From Vreelandella salicampi (GTDB lineage: Bacteria; Pseudomonadota; Gammaproteobacteria; Pseudomonadales; Halomonadaceae): a DNA stretch of 64,000 nt. Where the stretch lies: positions 124,001 to 188,000 of the forward strand of contig NZ_JACCDF010000002.1 of NCBI RefSeq assembly GCF_013415105.1, given 5' to 3'. The position numbers and the translations under genes were made by a program. The notes under the pieces are model-generated. The model ran no database searches and was not told where the DNA came from. It saw only the letters and a program-made list of their open reading frames with translations. Positions 24,003 through 33,649 of this stretch are shown piece after piece (position 1 is the first letter of the stretch; each line of letters begins with the position of its first letter).

Positions 24003-24527
24003 TCAGGCCGATGGAGGCTTGAAAAAGCCCCGTAGGAAATGCTCAAAGTCGTTCAAAATGACAGGTAGGCTGGCATGCAGGCGGTGATCATCGTCGATAA
24101 GGCGTAAAGAGAGGCGTTGGCGCTGGGCAAAATCGATGACCGGCCCCGGCGGGACGACGTCGTCCCGCCAGCCGTGGACGATATGCGTCGCCCGTGCGTG
24201 CAGGGTGGGAGAGGTTTCTGGGTAGTCAGGTAGGCCAATGGCGGGGGCAATCAAAAAACACCCCCGGGTGGCGTGCTGGGCACTGACCATGGCGCTTAGC
24301 CAGCCGCCGAGGCTTGAGCCTGCCATGACGCATTCAGCCGGGTTGTCACCGCGGGCATTCAGCGTTTTATTAAGGTGCTCAAGCCGGGTTTGCGGTTCGG
24401 GCATCTCGCGGTAATCCATCACCACCGGTTCGCAGTCGTCCAGTTTTTCCACAATGCCTTTTAGGGCCTGCATTTTTAACGCGCCAGGGCCGCTTTCCAA
24501 CCCGTGGGAGAGATATACCGTGATCAT
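24003..24527 (-). CDS. Alpha/beta hydrolase (YqiA/YcfP-like)
   Basis: A 174-residue small esterase-like protein beginning MITVYLSHGLESGPGALKMQ. The nucleophile elbow is AGSSLGGWLS, the acid is probably in HGWRDDVVPP, and the histidine in DDDHRLHASLP. Size and motifs fit the UPF0227/YqiA group of bacterial hydrolases of unknown substrate. Confidence 0.82.
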   Translation of the reverse strand: MITVYLSHGLESGPGALKMQALKGIVEKLDDCEPVVMDYREMPEPQTRLEHLNKTLNARGDNPAECVMAGSSLGGWLSAMVSAQHATRGCFLIAPAIGLPDYPETSPTLHARATHIVHGWRDDVVPPGPVIDFAQRQRLSLRLIDDDHRLHASLPVILNDFEHFLRGFFKPPSA

Positions 24528-24595
24528 GACAAACCCCGATTAATAGTAGTCATCAACCTACAGTAGCGCCTTCTCTCCTGGCTTGCCAAGCGACG

Positions 24596-25135
24596 TCAAC
24601 CCATCAGCGCCAAGCTCAACAGCGCAAAGGCGTAGCCAATGGCGGCACCGGCTAGCACGTCGCTGACGTAGTGCAGGCCAAGCCCCACGCGTGAGATGGA
24701 AATCAGTAGCGCTAACGGAATCACAATAGGCAAAAGCCACGGCGTGTGGGCCGCAACCAGCACGCTAAACATCACCGCGTGCATGGTGTGGCCACTCGGA
24801 AAACTGTAGCGGTCACGGGCGGGCTCACTGCACTGAATGCCATGGCGATAGGTAATAAACGGACGCTCACGGCATAACCGAGTTTTCACCAAGCGGTAGA
24901 CGAAAACGGCGAGAAGCGCGGTAAGCGTGTATTGCATCAAGCGCATGCCGCCTTCGGGCAGCAAAAATGGCTGGGCTAAAATCAGCGCCACCCATACCGG
25001 CCAATCACCGATCCGGCTAGCGGCCTGTAGCGTGACCCGCCAGGGCCGATAGAGCGAGTAGCGCGTTATGCGCTGACAGAATTGCCATTCGAGCAAATCA
25101 AGACGATCGAATACGGCAAGAGGGCGTGGTCGCAT
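24596..25135 (-). CDS. PAP2 family membrane phosphatase
   Basis: A 179-residue integral membrane protein with the three lipid phosphatase motifs: KTRLCRERPF, PSGHT and SRVGLGLHYVSDVLAG. It would dephosphorylate a lipid phosphate or pyrophosphate at the membrane surface. The start at 25135 (MRPRPLAVFDRLDLLEW) follows AGGAGG with good spacing; the start lies inside the 3' end of the glycosyltransferase gene (38-bp overlap), so the two are coupled. Together they suggest a glycolipid pathway. Confidence 0.88.
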   Translation of the reverse strand: MRPRPLAVFDRLDLLEWQFCQRITRYSLYRPWRVTLQAASRIGDWPVWVALILAQPFLLPEGGMRLMQYTLTALLAVFVYRLVKTRLCRERPFITYRHGIQCSEPARDRYSFPSGHTMHAVMFSVLVAAHTPWLLPIVIPLALLISISRVGLGLHYVSDVLAGAAIGYAFALLSLALMG

Positions 25136-26267
25136 GATATGCCTCCTGGGCTTGATGAAGATACGTAAGTAGCTGCCGGGCAATGCCCGACCAGCTCTGT
25201 TCTAGCGCGCGAAGACGCGCCAAACGGCCAAAGCGGGCGTAATCGGCGGGGTGTTGGCACAGCGATACCGCCGCTTGGCGAAAGGCATCCCTGTCACCGG
25301 CGGTGAGGGTAAGGCCGTTATGACCGTGTTGAATTAGCTCGGCGCTGGCGGCGTGTCGATACGCCACCACGGCTAAGCCGCTGGCCATGGCTTCTGTCAC
25401 CACATTGCCCCACGTTTCTGATAACGAGGGAAAGAGGAAAATATCGGCGCTGGCGTAGTGTCGGCTTAATGCCTCGGGCGACAAAAAGCCGGTAAAGTGG
25501 ACGTCAGGCATCGCTTTTTGCAATTGGGCGCGCGCCGGGCCATCGCCGACGATGACATGAGCCATATCCGGGCGCACGCTGCGCATGGCATGCAAGGTTT
25601 CTTGCAGTAGCGCTAAGTTTTTTTCTGCCGCGAGACGGCCCACATAAAGCGCCACCGGCTGGTGGTCGTTTACCCCCCACTGGTGGCGAAGAGTAGCGTC
25701 GCGATGCTCGGGGGAGAATTTATCCCCCTCGATCCCGCGTGAGAGCACGTGGACGTGCTCAATGCTGTCGCCGCGTAAGGTGTCTGCCTGTGCTTGAGTG
25801 GGCACCAGCGTCAGCGTGCAGCCGTTGTGAAAGTAGCGTAGATAGCGCTTGGTGGTGGCGGCTAAAAAGCCCATGCCGTAGCTGTGGCAGTAGTGATCAA
25901 AATTGGTATGCCAGCCGGCCACGATGGGAATGTGTAGTTGCAAAGCGGCTTGGCGCGCCGCCCAGCCCAACGGCCCCTGCGTGGCCAAATACACCACATC
26001 GGGGCGCTGGGCGAGAAAGAAACGCCGCATCTTCGTCGGTGTCGTCAGGCCGATTTGCACATCGCGATAGCCCGGTATTGGCATCCGCGGTACGTGACGC
26101 TCGGCGTGGATTGCCCCCGTTTGCCCGGAAGCGGTGCTTTGCGGTTTTGGGCGAACGAGATCAATCGTGACACCCAGACGCGTAAGCTCGTGGCTTAAAC
26201 GGCGAAGCGTATGCGCTACGCCGTTGATTTCCGGCGCCCAGGTTTCACTAACAATACACAGCCGCAT
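25098..26267 (-). CDS. Glycosyltransferase family 4 (GT-B), glycolipid type
   Basis: A 389-residue GT-B enzyme beginning MRLCIVSETWAPEINGVAHT, the opening seen in MgtA/SqdX-like lipid glycosyltransferases. The C-terminal donor-binding half has ALYVGRLAAEKNLALL, then FTGFLSPEALSRHYASADIF and the E-X7-E motif region SETWGNVVTEAMASGLAVVAY. The lipid acceptor is inferred from the fused-in-operon PAP2 phosphatase. The exact sugar cannot be told. Confidence 0.88.
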   Translation of the reverse strand: MRLCIVSETWAPEINGVAHTLRRLSHELTRLGVTIDLVRPKPQSTASGQTGAIHAERHVPRMPIPGYRDVQIGLTTPTKMRRFFLAQRPDVVYLATQGPLGWAARQAALQLHIPIVAGWHTNFDHYCHSYGMGFLAATTKRYLRYFHNGCTLTLVPTQAQADTLRGDSIEHVHVLSRGIEGDKFSPEHRDATLRHQWGVNDHQPVALYVGRLAAEKNLALLQETLHAMRSVRPDMAHVIVGDGPARAQLQKAMPDVHFTGFLSPEALSRHYASADIFLFPSLSETWGNVVTEAMASGLAVVAYRHAASAELIQHGHNGLTLTAGDRDAFRQAAVSLCQHPADYARFGRLARLRALEQSWSGIARQLLTYLHQAQEAYHATTPSCRIRSS

Positions 26268-26365
26268 CGCGAAGCCACCCTTAAGTTTAATATGAGGCTA
26301 GTGTGGCGGGCGGCGATGACAATGCCACGACAGGTAGGTGAAGAAGTGATGACCATGGACGCCGT

Positions 26366-27181
26366 TCAGATAATCGCGTGACGCACTTTGGCGGATACCC
26401 ATTCGGAGACCAGCACCGTGGCAAAGATCATGATGAAAATCACGCTGACTTGATCCCAGGCCAGGGTGTTGATGGAGGCGTTAAGCTGCAAGCCGATACC
26501 CCCCGCGCCGACTAGCCCCAGCACGGTGGATTCGCGAATATTGATATCCCAGCGGTACACGCTGATACCGGCAAACGCGGGCATCACCTGGGGCAGCACA
26601 CCGTAGCTCATCACCTGCATGTGACTGGCGCCGGTGGCGCTGATGGCCTCTACGGGCGTCGGGTGAATCTCTTCAATCGCCTCGTATAAAAGCTTGCCCA
26701 CAAAGCCAATCGAGCGCAGCGCAATGGCGATAATCCCCGCCAGCACGCCAGGGCCGAGAATCGTCACCAGCAGCATGGCCCAAATCAACGAGTTGATGGA
26801 ACGCGATGAGACGATGATCACCAGGGCGGCGCTACGAATTAGCGGATGCGGCGTGGTATTGCGAGCGGCCAAGAAGGCCACTGGAAACGCCATCATAATA
26901 CCGAGCGCCGTGCCCAAGGTGGCGATGTTGATGGTATCCCACATGGGCTTCCACAGCTGAGAGGCGTAGCCCCACTCGGGTGGGGTCATACGGCTAATCA
27001 GGTCGGCGCCCTGGCGACCGGCATCTTCGACAAACACCCACATGGTGTTATCGGAAATCATCTTCCAGCAAAGCAGAAATAGACTGACGCCCGCCAGCCA
27101 AGCCAAGTACTGCAACCATTGCGTGCGCGTCGTGCGCCGCCGCCAGATCGGCAGGCCCTGGGGTGTGGTGGAAACAGGCAT
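26366..27181 (-). CDS. phnE: Phosphonate/phosphite-type ABC transporter permease 2
   Basis: A 271-residue permease with about six membrane segments and the PhnE loop GASHMQVMSYGVLPQVMPAF followed by YRWDINIRESTVLGLVGAGG. It is the last gene of a four-gene unit phnD-phnC-phnE1-phnE2 and begins 31 bp after phnE1. Two different PhnE-like permeases would form a heterodimeric channel. No C-P lyase or phosphite dehydrogenase gene is in view, so the exact phosphorus substrate is open. Confidence 0.9.
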   Translation of the reverse strand: MPVSTTPQGLPIWRRRTTRTQWLQYLAWLAGVSLFLLCWKMISDNTMWVFVEDAGRQGADLISRMTPPEWGYASQLWKPMWDTINIATLGTALGIMMAFPVAFLAARNTTPHPLIRSAALVIIVSSRSINSLIWAMLLVTILGPGVLAGIIAIALRSIGFVGKLLYEAIEEIHPTPVEAISATGASHMQVMSYGVLPQVMPAFAGISVYRWDINIRESTVLGLVGAGGIGLQLNASINTLAWDQVSVIFIMIFATVLVSEWVSAKVRHAII

Positions 27182-27212
27182 GTAAGTTCTCCAGGGGGTA
27201 CGGGTTTATGAG

Positions 27213-28046
27213 TTACTGGGTCCAGCGGCGGACATGGCTTGAGCTGTACTCGCACAACAGCACGATGGCAATGATAATTAGCAGGATGGCCGCAGAGGTA
27301 TCGTATTCGTAGCGGCTCAGCGAGGTATTGAGCGTGGCGCCGATACCCCCCGCCCCGACAATGCCGATCACCGATGACTCGCGAAAGTTGATATCCAGGC
27401 GGTACATGGAAAGCCCAATCAAGCGCGGCATGACTTGGGGTTGAATCGCGTGATTCATGGTCTGCCACCAGCTGGCGCCGGTGGCGCGCACGGCTTCTAC
27501 CTGACGCCAATCCAGGTCTTCTACATCCTCGGCTAGCAGCTTGGCCATAAAGCCTATCGTGGCAAATGCCAGGGTGATCATGCCCGCAAAGGGGCCAAAG
27601 CCAAACATCACCACAAATAAAATCGCGATGATGACCTCTTGGAAGGTGCGTGACACCGCAATAATGGCCCGGCAGATAAAATACATCGGCAAGGGGGAAA
27701 TATTGCGCGCTGCGCCTAACCCCACGGGGATCGCCAACAACACACCCAGCACCGTGGAGGTGAGCGTCATGGTCAAGCTTTCCAGTAAGCCCGTGACGAT
27801 ATCGTCATAACGGCTAACAAAATCGGGCCTCATAAACGCGCCCAGAAAATTCAACGCCCGGCCCGCGCCTTCGGCCACCCGCTGCCAATCCACTTCAACT
27901 GAGGCCAACGCCAACACCAAATAGACCACAGCGCCGATAGCGAGCCCCCAGCGCATTCGCTGGCTATCAATCAGCGGCAGCCGCCGCCATTGGCCGCGCT
28001 GCGCCGCTTGTTGGCGGGCTGGTAGTGCGTCAATCTGTTCACTCAT
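27213..28046 (-). CDS. phnE: Phosphonate/phosphite-type ABC transporter permease 1
   Basis: A 277-residue permease, paralogous to the next gene: [20 protein letters not shown] and [20 protein letters not shown] parallel the same elements in permease 2. The start ATG overlaps the stop of the ATPase gene by 4 bp. Membrane location follows from about six hydrophobic helices. Confidence 0.9.
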   Translation of the reverse strand: MSEQIDALPARQQAAQRGQWRRLPLIDSQRMRWGLAIGAVVYLVLALASVEVDWQRVAEGAGRALNFLGAFMRPDFVSRYDDIVTGLLESLTMTLTSTVLGVLLAIPVGLGAARNISPLPMYFICRAIIAVSRTFQEVIIAILFVVMFGFGPFAGMITLAFATIGFMAKLLAEDVEDLDWRQVEAVRATGASWWQTMNHAIQPQVMPRLIGLSMYRLDINFRESSVIGIVGAGGIGATLNTSLSRYEYDTSAAILLIIIAIVLLCEYSSSHVRRWTQ

Positions 28047-28918
28047 CGCGCACCTCCACCCGCTACGCTTGCCAGCGGTCGCTGCTCCCGAGCGGCGCGG
28101 GGCTGGCGGCGATGCGTTTCGTCAGCTTCAGTCTCTGTGTCCGCATCAGCCCCGTCGGCTGGCTCAGGTGTTGTATCCCAATCCTCTTCACCATAAATAG
28201 TGGTAAGAATCTCGTTGGTGAGCTCGCTGGGTGGGCCGTCAAACACGATCTCTCCGGTGCGCAAGCCGACGATGCGGTCGGCAAACTGTTGCGCCAGGGC
28301 GACGTCGTGGATATTAATGATCGCGCCAAGCTCGCGTTCAGCGCATAGCTCGCGAATCAAACGCATGATCTGGCGTGAGGTTTTTGGATCAAGGCTGGCG
28401 GTGGGCTCGTCAACCAGCAGCAGCTTCGGGCTCTGCAATAACGCTCTAGCAATACCGACACGCTGGCGTTGGCCACCCGAAAGCGCATCGGCACGTTTAT
28501 CAAGCGCGTGGGTAAGCCCTACCCGCTCCAACAGCCGGAATGCTTCGACAACCGCTTCCTGTGGGTAGCGGCGTAGAAAACTACGCCAAAAGCCCACGTA
28601 GCCGAGCTGGCCGGAGAGTACGTTTTCCATCACGGTAAGACGATCAACCAGCGCATACTCTTGGAAAATCATGCCCATAGAGCGGCGGGTGTGGCGTAAC
28701 CTATGCCCTGAAAGCTTGGTGAGTTCGGTGTCTTCCAGGCGGATGCTGCCTTGGGTGGGTTCAACCAACCGGTTCACACAGCGAATCAGCGTGCTTTTGC
28801 CCGCACCGGATGGCCCAATCAACGCCATCACCTGGCCCTTGGGCAGCGTGAGATCGATATTCGTCAGCGCCCGGTCACCGGTGGGGTAGCGCTTGTCTAC
28901 GCCGCTTAATGTCAACAT
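28043..28918 (-). CDS. phnC: Phosphonate/phosphite-type ABC transporter ATP-binding protein
   Basis: A 291-residue PhnC ATPase: [20 protein letters not shown] (Walker A), [18 protein letters not shown] (Q loop; typical PhnC wording), [15 protein letters not shown] and [12 protein letters not shown]. The last ~45 residues form an acidic-then-basic tail ([16 protein letters not shown]) not usual for PhnC and probably disordered. The gene is separated from phnD by a strong stem-loop. Confidence 0.93.
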   Translation of the reverse strand: MLTLSGVDKRYPTGDRALTNIDLTLPKGQVMALIGPSGAGKSTLIRCVNRLVEPTQGSIRLEDTELTKLSGHRLRHTRRSMGMIFQEYALVDRLTVMENVLSGQLGYVGFWRSFLRRYPQEAVVEAFRLLERVGLTHALDKRADALSGGQRQRVGIARALLQSPKLLLVDEPTASLDPKTSRQIMRLIRELCAERELGAIINIHDVALAQQFADRIVGLRTGEIVFDGPPSELTNEILTTIYGEEDWDTTPEPADGADADTETEADETHRRQPRAAREQRPLASVAGGGAR

Positions 28919-28943
28919 TGTGCTACCTCGTGTACATAACGCA

Positions 28944-28973
28944 GCGGCCAGGAAGGGAGGCCTTCCTGGCCGC
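28944..28973 (-). promoter_or_regulatory. Stem-loop between phnD and phnC
   Basis: GCGGCCAGGAAGG and CCTTCCTGGCCGC form a perfect 13-bp stem with a 4-nt loop, in the 77-bp gap between phnD and phnC. No T-run follows on the minus strand, so it looks like a 3'-end stabiliser or a processing point that keeps the binding protein more abundant than the ATPase and permeases. Confidence 0.6.
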
Positions 28974-28995
28974 GCAAAGCCTGCTGATTAAATGA

Positions 28996-29952
28996 TCAAT
29001 CGCAGTCGTACGTCACACCATTGGCATCGGCGATGGTGCGAATCACTTCCCAGTTTTCCTGATAGGTAATTGGAATAAACTGCGCTTCACCGGAGTTGGC
29101 GAACTCTTCCTCTAGCGCTGTGCCTTCCCAGTCGTAGCTGAAGAACGCGTCCTGGATGTCTTCTGCCAGTTCCGGGTCAAGGTTATGCGCTAACCCATAA
29201 GCGGTGGTCGGGAAGGTTTGTGAGGTATAAACCACCTCGTAATCGCCCTCTTCCACGACGCCACGCGCCAGCATACGGCGGGCCACTGAGTTGGCGATGG
29301 CAGCCGCCTCGTAGTCTTCGTTGACCACCCCTAAAACGGAGTTGTCGTGGGAGCCGGAGAACGCAGTCTCGAAGTCTTCACCCGCTTCCATGTCGTACTC
29401 GGAACGCAGCAGCGCTGAAGGCGCGCGGAAGCCCGAATTGGAGGTCTCGGAGGTAAACGCCAGCTGGCGGCCTTCCAGGTCTTCAACGGACTCAATGCCG
29501 CTGCCAGGGTAGGTAATGATCTCCATTTCATAACCAAAGCTGCCGTCTTCGGCGGCCATCATGGCAAACGGGCGGAAACCGCCGCAGTTGACCGCCACCG
29601 GTACGCCACCGGTGTTAAACCCGGCGACGTGAAGGCGACCGGCGCGCAATGCCTCCTGCTGGGCTGCGTTGGACTGAACCGGGAAGAACTGTACGTCTTT
29701 GCCAGTAGCTTCGCTTAGGTGATCCAGAAAGTCAGACCAAACGTCGGCATAAACAGCGGGGTCTTCTACCGGCGTATAGGCAAAAATCAGGGTATCCGGG
29801 TCGACCTGCTCAGAAGCGTCGGCGGGGATATCGGCGAGCAAATCGCCGTCGTTATCGCTGTAGCGCGACGACAGATCGGCACTGGCGGCACCGCTTGCAG
29901 TGGCAAGCAGGCCAACGATGGCGCTATTCAATAGGGTGCGTTTTAACAGCAT
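28996..29952 (-). CDS. phnD: Phosphonate/phosphite-type ABC transporter substrate-binding protein
   Basis: A 318-residue periplasmic protein with a signal peptide (LLKRTLLNSAIVGLLATASG, cleavage near ASADL). LIFAYTPVEDPAVYADVWSDF and GRLHVAGFNTGGVPVAVNCG match the PhnD/PtxB family, as does the SETSNSGFRAPSALL ligand loop. The start at 29952 is preferred because GGAG stands 9 bases upstream. It heads the transporter operon. Phosphate-starvation control is possible (see the site at 30079). Confidence 0.92.
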   Translation of the reverse strand: MLLKRTLLNSAIVGLLATASGAASADLSSRYSDNDGDLLADIPADASEQVDPDTLIFAYTPVEDPAVYADVWSDFLDHLSEATGKDVQFFPVQSNAAQQEALRAGRLHVAGFNTGGVPVAVNCGGFRPFAMMAAEDGSFGYEMEIITYPGSGIESVEDLEGRQLAFTSETSNSGFRAPSALLRSEYDMEAGEDFETAFSGSHDNSVLGVVNEDYEAAAIANSVARRMLARGVVEEGDYEVVYTSQTFPTTAYGLAHNLDPELAEDIQDAFFSYDWEGTALEEEFANSGEAQFIPITYQENWEVIRTIADANGVTYDCD

Positions 29953-30078
29953 GGCAAAGTGCTCCAAAACAGGTGGGCAATAATCGAGTCACAATCGACA
30001 CCTTGGCCTGATTAGATGACACTGCGGCGTCAATGCTGTGACGAATCAATGAAGGTGTGGTTACACGATGCCTTGTAC

Positions 30079-30096
30079 CTTTCACATGCCTTTCAC
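30079..30096 (+). promoter_or_regulatory. Possible Pho box
   Basis: CTTTCAC, 4 bp, CTTTCAC: two 7-bp direct repeats with the 11-bp period of PhoB sites (CTGTCAT-N4-CTGTCAY), matching at 5 and 6 of 7 positions. It lies 126 bp upstream of phnD and 96 bp upstream of the SDR gene. Orientation points to the SDR gene, so its target is uncertain. Confidence 0.35.
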
Positions 30097-30191
30097 AATA
30101 GGCCGTTACGTCATCTGATTTCGGCGCTGGGCAAACGCGGATTGCCCCTCTACCCTGAGGCGTGCGAATTTCACAGGAATGAGGGTAAAAA

Positions 30192-30857
30192 ATGACCAAC
30201 ACGGTACTGATCACCGGTGCGAACCGGGGTGTGGGTTTGGCATTAGCTGAGCACTATCATCAAGCTGGCTGGCGCGTTATTGGCGTGTGTCGCCAGGGCT
30301 CGGATGCGCTGAAGGTGGTGGCCGAGCGCGTGATTGAGGGCATTGACGTGACGCAGCCAGAAGGCGTGAAGCGACTAGCGCAGGAACTTGCAGGCGAAAC
30401 GCTTGGCGTGCTGATCAATAACGCTGGCCTGTTGCGCGATGAATCGCTTGGTGAAATCGATTTTGACACCATCCGTGAGCAGATGGAGATCAACGCCTAC
30501 GCGCCGCTACGGGTGTGCGAGGCGCTGCTGTCGAACCTGGCGGAAGGCAGCAAGATTGCTAACGTCACCAGCCGCATGGGTTCGATTGCCGATAACGATT
30601 CGGGCGGACGCTACGGCTACCGTGCATCGAAAGCCGTGCTTAACGCCTTCGGCAAATCGCTGGCGATGGATCTCAAACCTAAAGGTATTGCCGTGGCGCA
30701 GCTACACCCCGGCTTTGTGCAAACGCGGATGGTTAATTTTGGCGGTTTGATCTCCCCGGAAGAAGCCGCTCGGGGTATCGCAGCACGCATTGAGGCGCTT
30801 ACCCTCGATACGACCGGCGGCTTCTGGCACAGCAACGGCGAGCCACTGCCCTGGTAG
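30192..30857 (+). CDS. Short-chain dehydrogenase/reductase
   Basis: A 221-residue SDR. The NAD(P) motif TGANRGVG is at residues 8-15, NNAG near 77, and the catalytic YxxxK as YGYRASK. The C-terminus (HPGFVQTRM, then GFWHSNGEPLPW) resembles the CsgA/YueD-like 'sniffer' SDR subgroup. Substrate unknown. GAGGG precedes the start. It is divergent from phnD and convergent with the next gene. Confidence 0.9.
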   Translation: MTNTVLITGANRGVGLALAEHYHQAGWRVIGVCRQGSDALKVVAERVIEGIDVTQPEGVKRLAQELAGETLGVLINNAGLLRDESLGEIDFDTIREQMEINAYAPLRVCEALLSNLAEGSKIANVTSRMGSIADNDSGGRYGYRASKAVLNAFGKSLAMDLKPKGIAVAQLHPGFVQTRMVNFGGLISPEEAARGIAARIEALTLDTTGGFWHSNGEPLPW

Positions 30858-30866
30858 TCTTCTTTT

Positions 30867-32243
30867 TTACAGCGCGAGTGGCGCGAGCTGGCAAACCTGC
30901 TCACGCTGATGCTCTTGACGTGTGATTAGGGTTTGCCGCCAAGCGTGCAGTTCTGCCTTGGCGGCATCGGGCAGCGGCTGCTCACGTTCAAAAATATCGA
31001 GCCAGGCAAGCTGTACGGTGCAGTCTTGAAAATCGCCTAGCAGTTTCTGACGCGGTTTTAAGCGTTTGAGGAAGTCGCTGTACTGCTCGGGCATTAGCTC
31101 GGCAAGATAGCGAATGCGTTTGACGCTTTTGCGCAGCTCGTGCAGCGCTTCGTCCGGCGCGTCGGGCTTAAGCTCGGCTAGCTGCTCGTCGTGGCGTGCG
31201 ATACGCTCTTCCAATACTCGCGTGATCTGCTTCGGCTTGAGCGTATTGAGCGCGCGGGCGAAGGCGTCGCTTGCGATCAGTGTTTGCCAGCGCTGCATGT
31301 CGTCTTGGTAGGCCTCGCTTGCCAGTTCCTCACACAGCGCCTGCTGGCGTTGACGCGCGGCATCGCGCAGCCACTGGCGCAGTGGTACGCCAAGCTGCGG
31401 TAGGTCGGGGGTATCGCTGACATCCAGCAAAAAAACATCCAAATCGCGCAGCTCGCTCGTGGCTTGAGCGCGCTTTTTGATGCGCTTAAGCGCCTTTTTC
31501 AGCTTGGGCACTTTTATCACAGCGCGCACGGCTTCCGCCACCGCGCGGCTGCGGCGCAAGTTGACGCGGTACTGGTGTAAAAACTCAGGGTCCTCGCCTG
31601 CGATCACGCCCGGCTCCAATGCGCGCACCAAGCCATAATGATGCTGCAGCATGGTTTGCAGTCGCTTGGGCAGTTTTTTATTTTTTAACCTCTTTTTTCG
31701 CTTCGGCTGGGACGACATTTTGTGTTTGAAAAGCGCGTAGCTTGCATCAATAGGCGTTAGGCTATCGATGAGCTCGCCACCTGTTTTCACGTTTTCTATT
31801 TCTTCCCAGCTATCAATCGGCAGTGCCAGGTGCAGCATGCCCAGGGTGGGTAGCTTTGCGGCGGCCTTGGGCGCTAACTGCTGCGCTAGTTGCTTCAATG
31901 CCGGGTTGTGGCCGACGAGCGTAATGCGCTCTGCACGAGGATTTTCGACAACGAGCCAGTGCATAATCGCTTTGGCTTCAAAGTTGTAAAGCGCAGGTTC
32001 GTTATGCGCGCGGCTTTTTAGCGCCAACCCTGGCAGTGCCCGGCTCAGCTCGGTGAGGGTCTGCTGCGCGCGTACCGCGGGGCTTGCGTATACCGTGCCG
32101 ACAAATACGCCGCGGCGTTGCAAGCCGGCGGCGATGGCGGCCGCTTGCGTTTCACCGTGCGAACTGAGTGGCCGCTCGTGGTCGGCAAGCGTCGGGTCTT
32201 CCCAGCTTGATTTGGCGTGACGGAGTAGAAATAGGTGTTTCAC
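30867..32243 (-). CDS. SixA-type phosphohistidine phosphatase fused to a CHAD domain
   Basis: A 458-residue protein. Residues 1-~160 are a histidine phosphatase: HLFLLRHAKSSWEDP with the RHA/RHG catalytic motif, and TLVGHNPAL later. Residues ~190-458 are a CHAD domain, a helical bundle with conserved His/Arg/Lys: FLHQYRVNLRRSRAV and ALHELRKSVKRIRYL. CHAD domains bind polyphosphate or similar polyanions; SixA removes phosphate from histidine. A basic linker (KRKKRLKNKKLPKR) lies between them. The start is GTG at 32243, behind AAGGAGG; no ATG fits as well. Confidence 0.85.
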   Translation of the reverse strand: MKHLFLLRHAKSSWEDPTLADHERPLSSHGETQAAAIAAGLQRRGVFVGTVYASPAVRAQQTLTELSRALPGLALKSRAHNEPALYNFEAKAIMHWLVVENPRAERITLVGHNPALKQLAQQLAPKAAAKLPTLGMLHLALPIDSWEEIENVKTGGELIDSLTPIDASYALFKHKMSSQPKRKKRLKNKKLPKRLQTMLQHHYGLVRALEPGVIAGEDPEFLHQYRVNLRRSRAVAEAVRAVIKVPKLKKALKRIKKRAQATSELRDLDVFLLDVSDTPDLPQLGVPLRQWLRDAARQRQQALCEELASEAYQDDMQRWQTLIASDAFARALNTLKPKQITRVLEERIARHDEQLAELKPDAPDEALHELRKSVKRIRYLAELMPEQYSDFLKRLKPRQKLLGDFQDCTVQLAWLDIFEREQPLPDAAKAELHAWRQTLITRQEHQREQVCQLAPLAL

Positions 32244-32378
32244 TGTAGTCCTCCTTGCGTGATGGCATGTGTTTATTGGTGTTTTCGAACGCGTAGTAGG
32301 CGTAAGCGAAGGTGAGTGGTAGGGTTTTGGCCATGTTTTGCCCATTGAGCCAGGATAACGCGGGGAGCAACCCATTCC

Positions 32379-33557
32379 ATGAGCGATGTCGTTACATTAC
32401 TCGGTAAGTTGGTGTCTTTCGACACGACCTCAAGCCGCTCCAATTTGGCCTTGATTGAATTTATTGAAGCGTATCTGGCCGATTACGGCGTCAAGAGCGA
32501 GCGGGTGATGAGCCCGTGCGGGCAGAAGGCTAACCTGATCGCACGGATCGGCCCCGATGCCCCGGGCGGGGTAATGCTTTCCGGCCATACCGATGTGGTG
32601 CCGGTGGCGGGTCAGCCGTGGTTAAGTGACCCCTTCTCCCTGCGCGATGGCGACGACGGTCGACTATACGGGCGGGGAACCTGCGACATGAAGGGGTTTA
32701 TCGCCTGCGCGCTTTCGATGGTGCCTGCCTGGGTGAACGCGCCGCTAAAGCAGCCGATTTATTTGGGCTTTTCCTACGATGAAGAGATTGGCTGCGTTGG
32801 CGCGCCCGATTTAATTCGCCGTTTTTATCAGCACTACTCCAACACGGCGCATGTGATCGTAGGCGAGCCGACGAGTATGCAACCGGTGGTGGCACAAAAA
32901 GGCGCGACCAATCTGCGCACCACGGTGATTGGCCGCGAGGCGCACAGCAGCCAGGTTTACCAGGGCACGTCGGCGATTCACGTGGCTGCCAGGCTCGTCA
33001 CGTTTATCGAAGATACCATGGACGCCTTGGTGAAAGAGGGCCGCGTGGATGAGGCGTTTAACGTGCCGCACACCAGCCTGCACGTGGGCAAAATCCACGG
33101 TGGTACGGCGATCAACATCATGGCGCGCGAGTGCCAGTTCGAATGGGAAATTCGCCACCTGCCTACCGATACCTTCGATGAGATCTATGCCCGCGTTCAA
33201 GCGTATGGCGAGCAGTTGAAGGCAGCGCTGGACGCCCAAGGCAAGCACGTGGAGATTCACACCGAAGCGCTCAACGTGACCGTTCCCGGGCTTGCCGACC
33301 GGGATAATACTCACGTGCTGCGGTTAGCCAAGGATCACCTGCCCGAGGCCTGTTGCCACCACGCCGTGGCGTATGCCACCGAGGCGGGGCAGTTTCAGCG
33401 CGAAGGATTGCAAACCATCATCTTGGGGCCGGGCAGTATCGCCCAAGCGCACCAGCCGGATGAGTACATCGATAAAAGTGAACTTGAGGCGTGTGAGGCC
33501 TTTATGGCGCGGATGGGCAACGCCTTAGAGCAGCCGTTTGAAGCGCAGAAGTCGTAG
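32379..33557 (+). CDS. argE: Acetylornithine deacetylase
   Basis: A 392-residue M20 metallopeptidase-like enzyme that removes acetate from N-acetylornithine in arginine synthesis. Zinc-site motifs are in order: MLSGHTDVVPV, GRGTCDMKGF, YDEEIGCVGA and VGEPT. Length and the SFDTTSSRSNL opening fit ArgE rather than the related DapE. GGGGAGC lies upstream of the ATG. Divergent from the SixA-CHAD gene. Confidence 0.92.
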   Translation: MSDVVTLLGKLVSFDTTSSRSNLALIEFIEAYLADYGVKSERVMSPCGQKANLIARIGPDAPGGVMLSGHTDVVPVAGQPWLSDPFSLRDGDDGRLYGRGTCDMKGFIACALSMVPAWVNAPLKQPIYLGFSYDEEIGCVGAPDLIRRFYQHYSNTAHVIVGEPTSMQPVVAQKGATNLRTTVIGREAHSSQVYQGTSAIHVAARLVTFIEDTMDALVKEGRVDEAFNVPHTSLHVGKIHGGTAINIMARECQFEWEIRHLPTDTFDEIYARVQAYGEQLKAALDAQGKHVEIHTEALNVTVPGLADRDNTHVLRLAKDHLPEACCHHAVAYATEAGQFQREGLQTIILGPGSIAQAHQPDEYIDKSELEACEAFMARMGNALEQPFEAQKS

Positions 33558-33576
33558 AGGTTAACAGTAGGCATAC

Positions 33577-33606
33577 AAAAAACCCCACGCGCGTAAGCGG
33601 GTGGGG
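33577..33606 (-). terminator. Terminator of the hypothetical gene at 33650
   Basis: CCCCAC (33583-33588) pairs with GTGGGG (33601-33606); on the minus strand the stem is followed by six T (complement of 33577-33582). It ends leftward transcription and may also slow rightward read-through from argE. Confidence 0.7.
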
Positions 33607-33649
33607 CATCTAACGGTATTGCTTTAACGAAGCGTCGAAGGGAAAAGTG

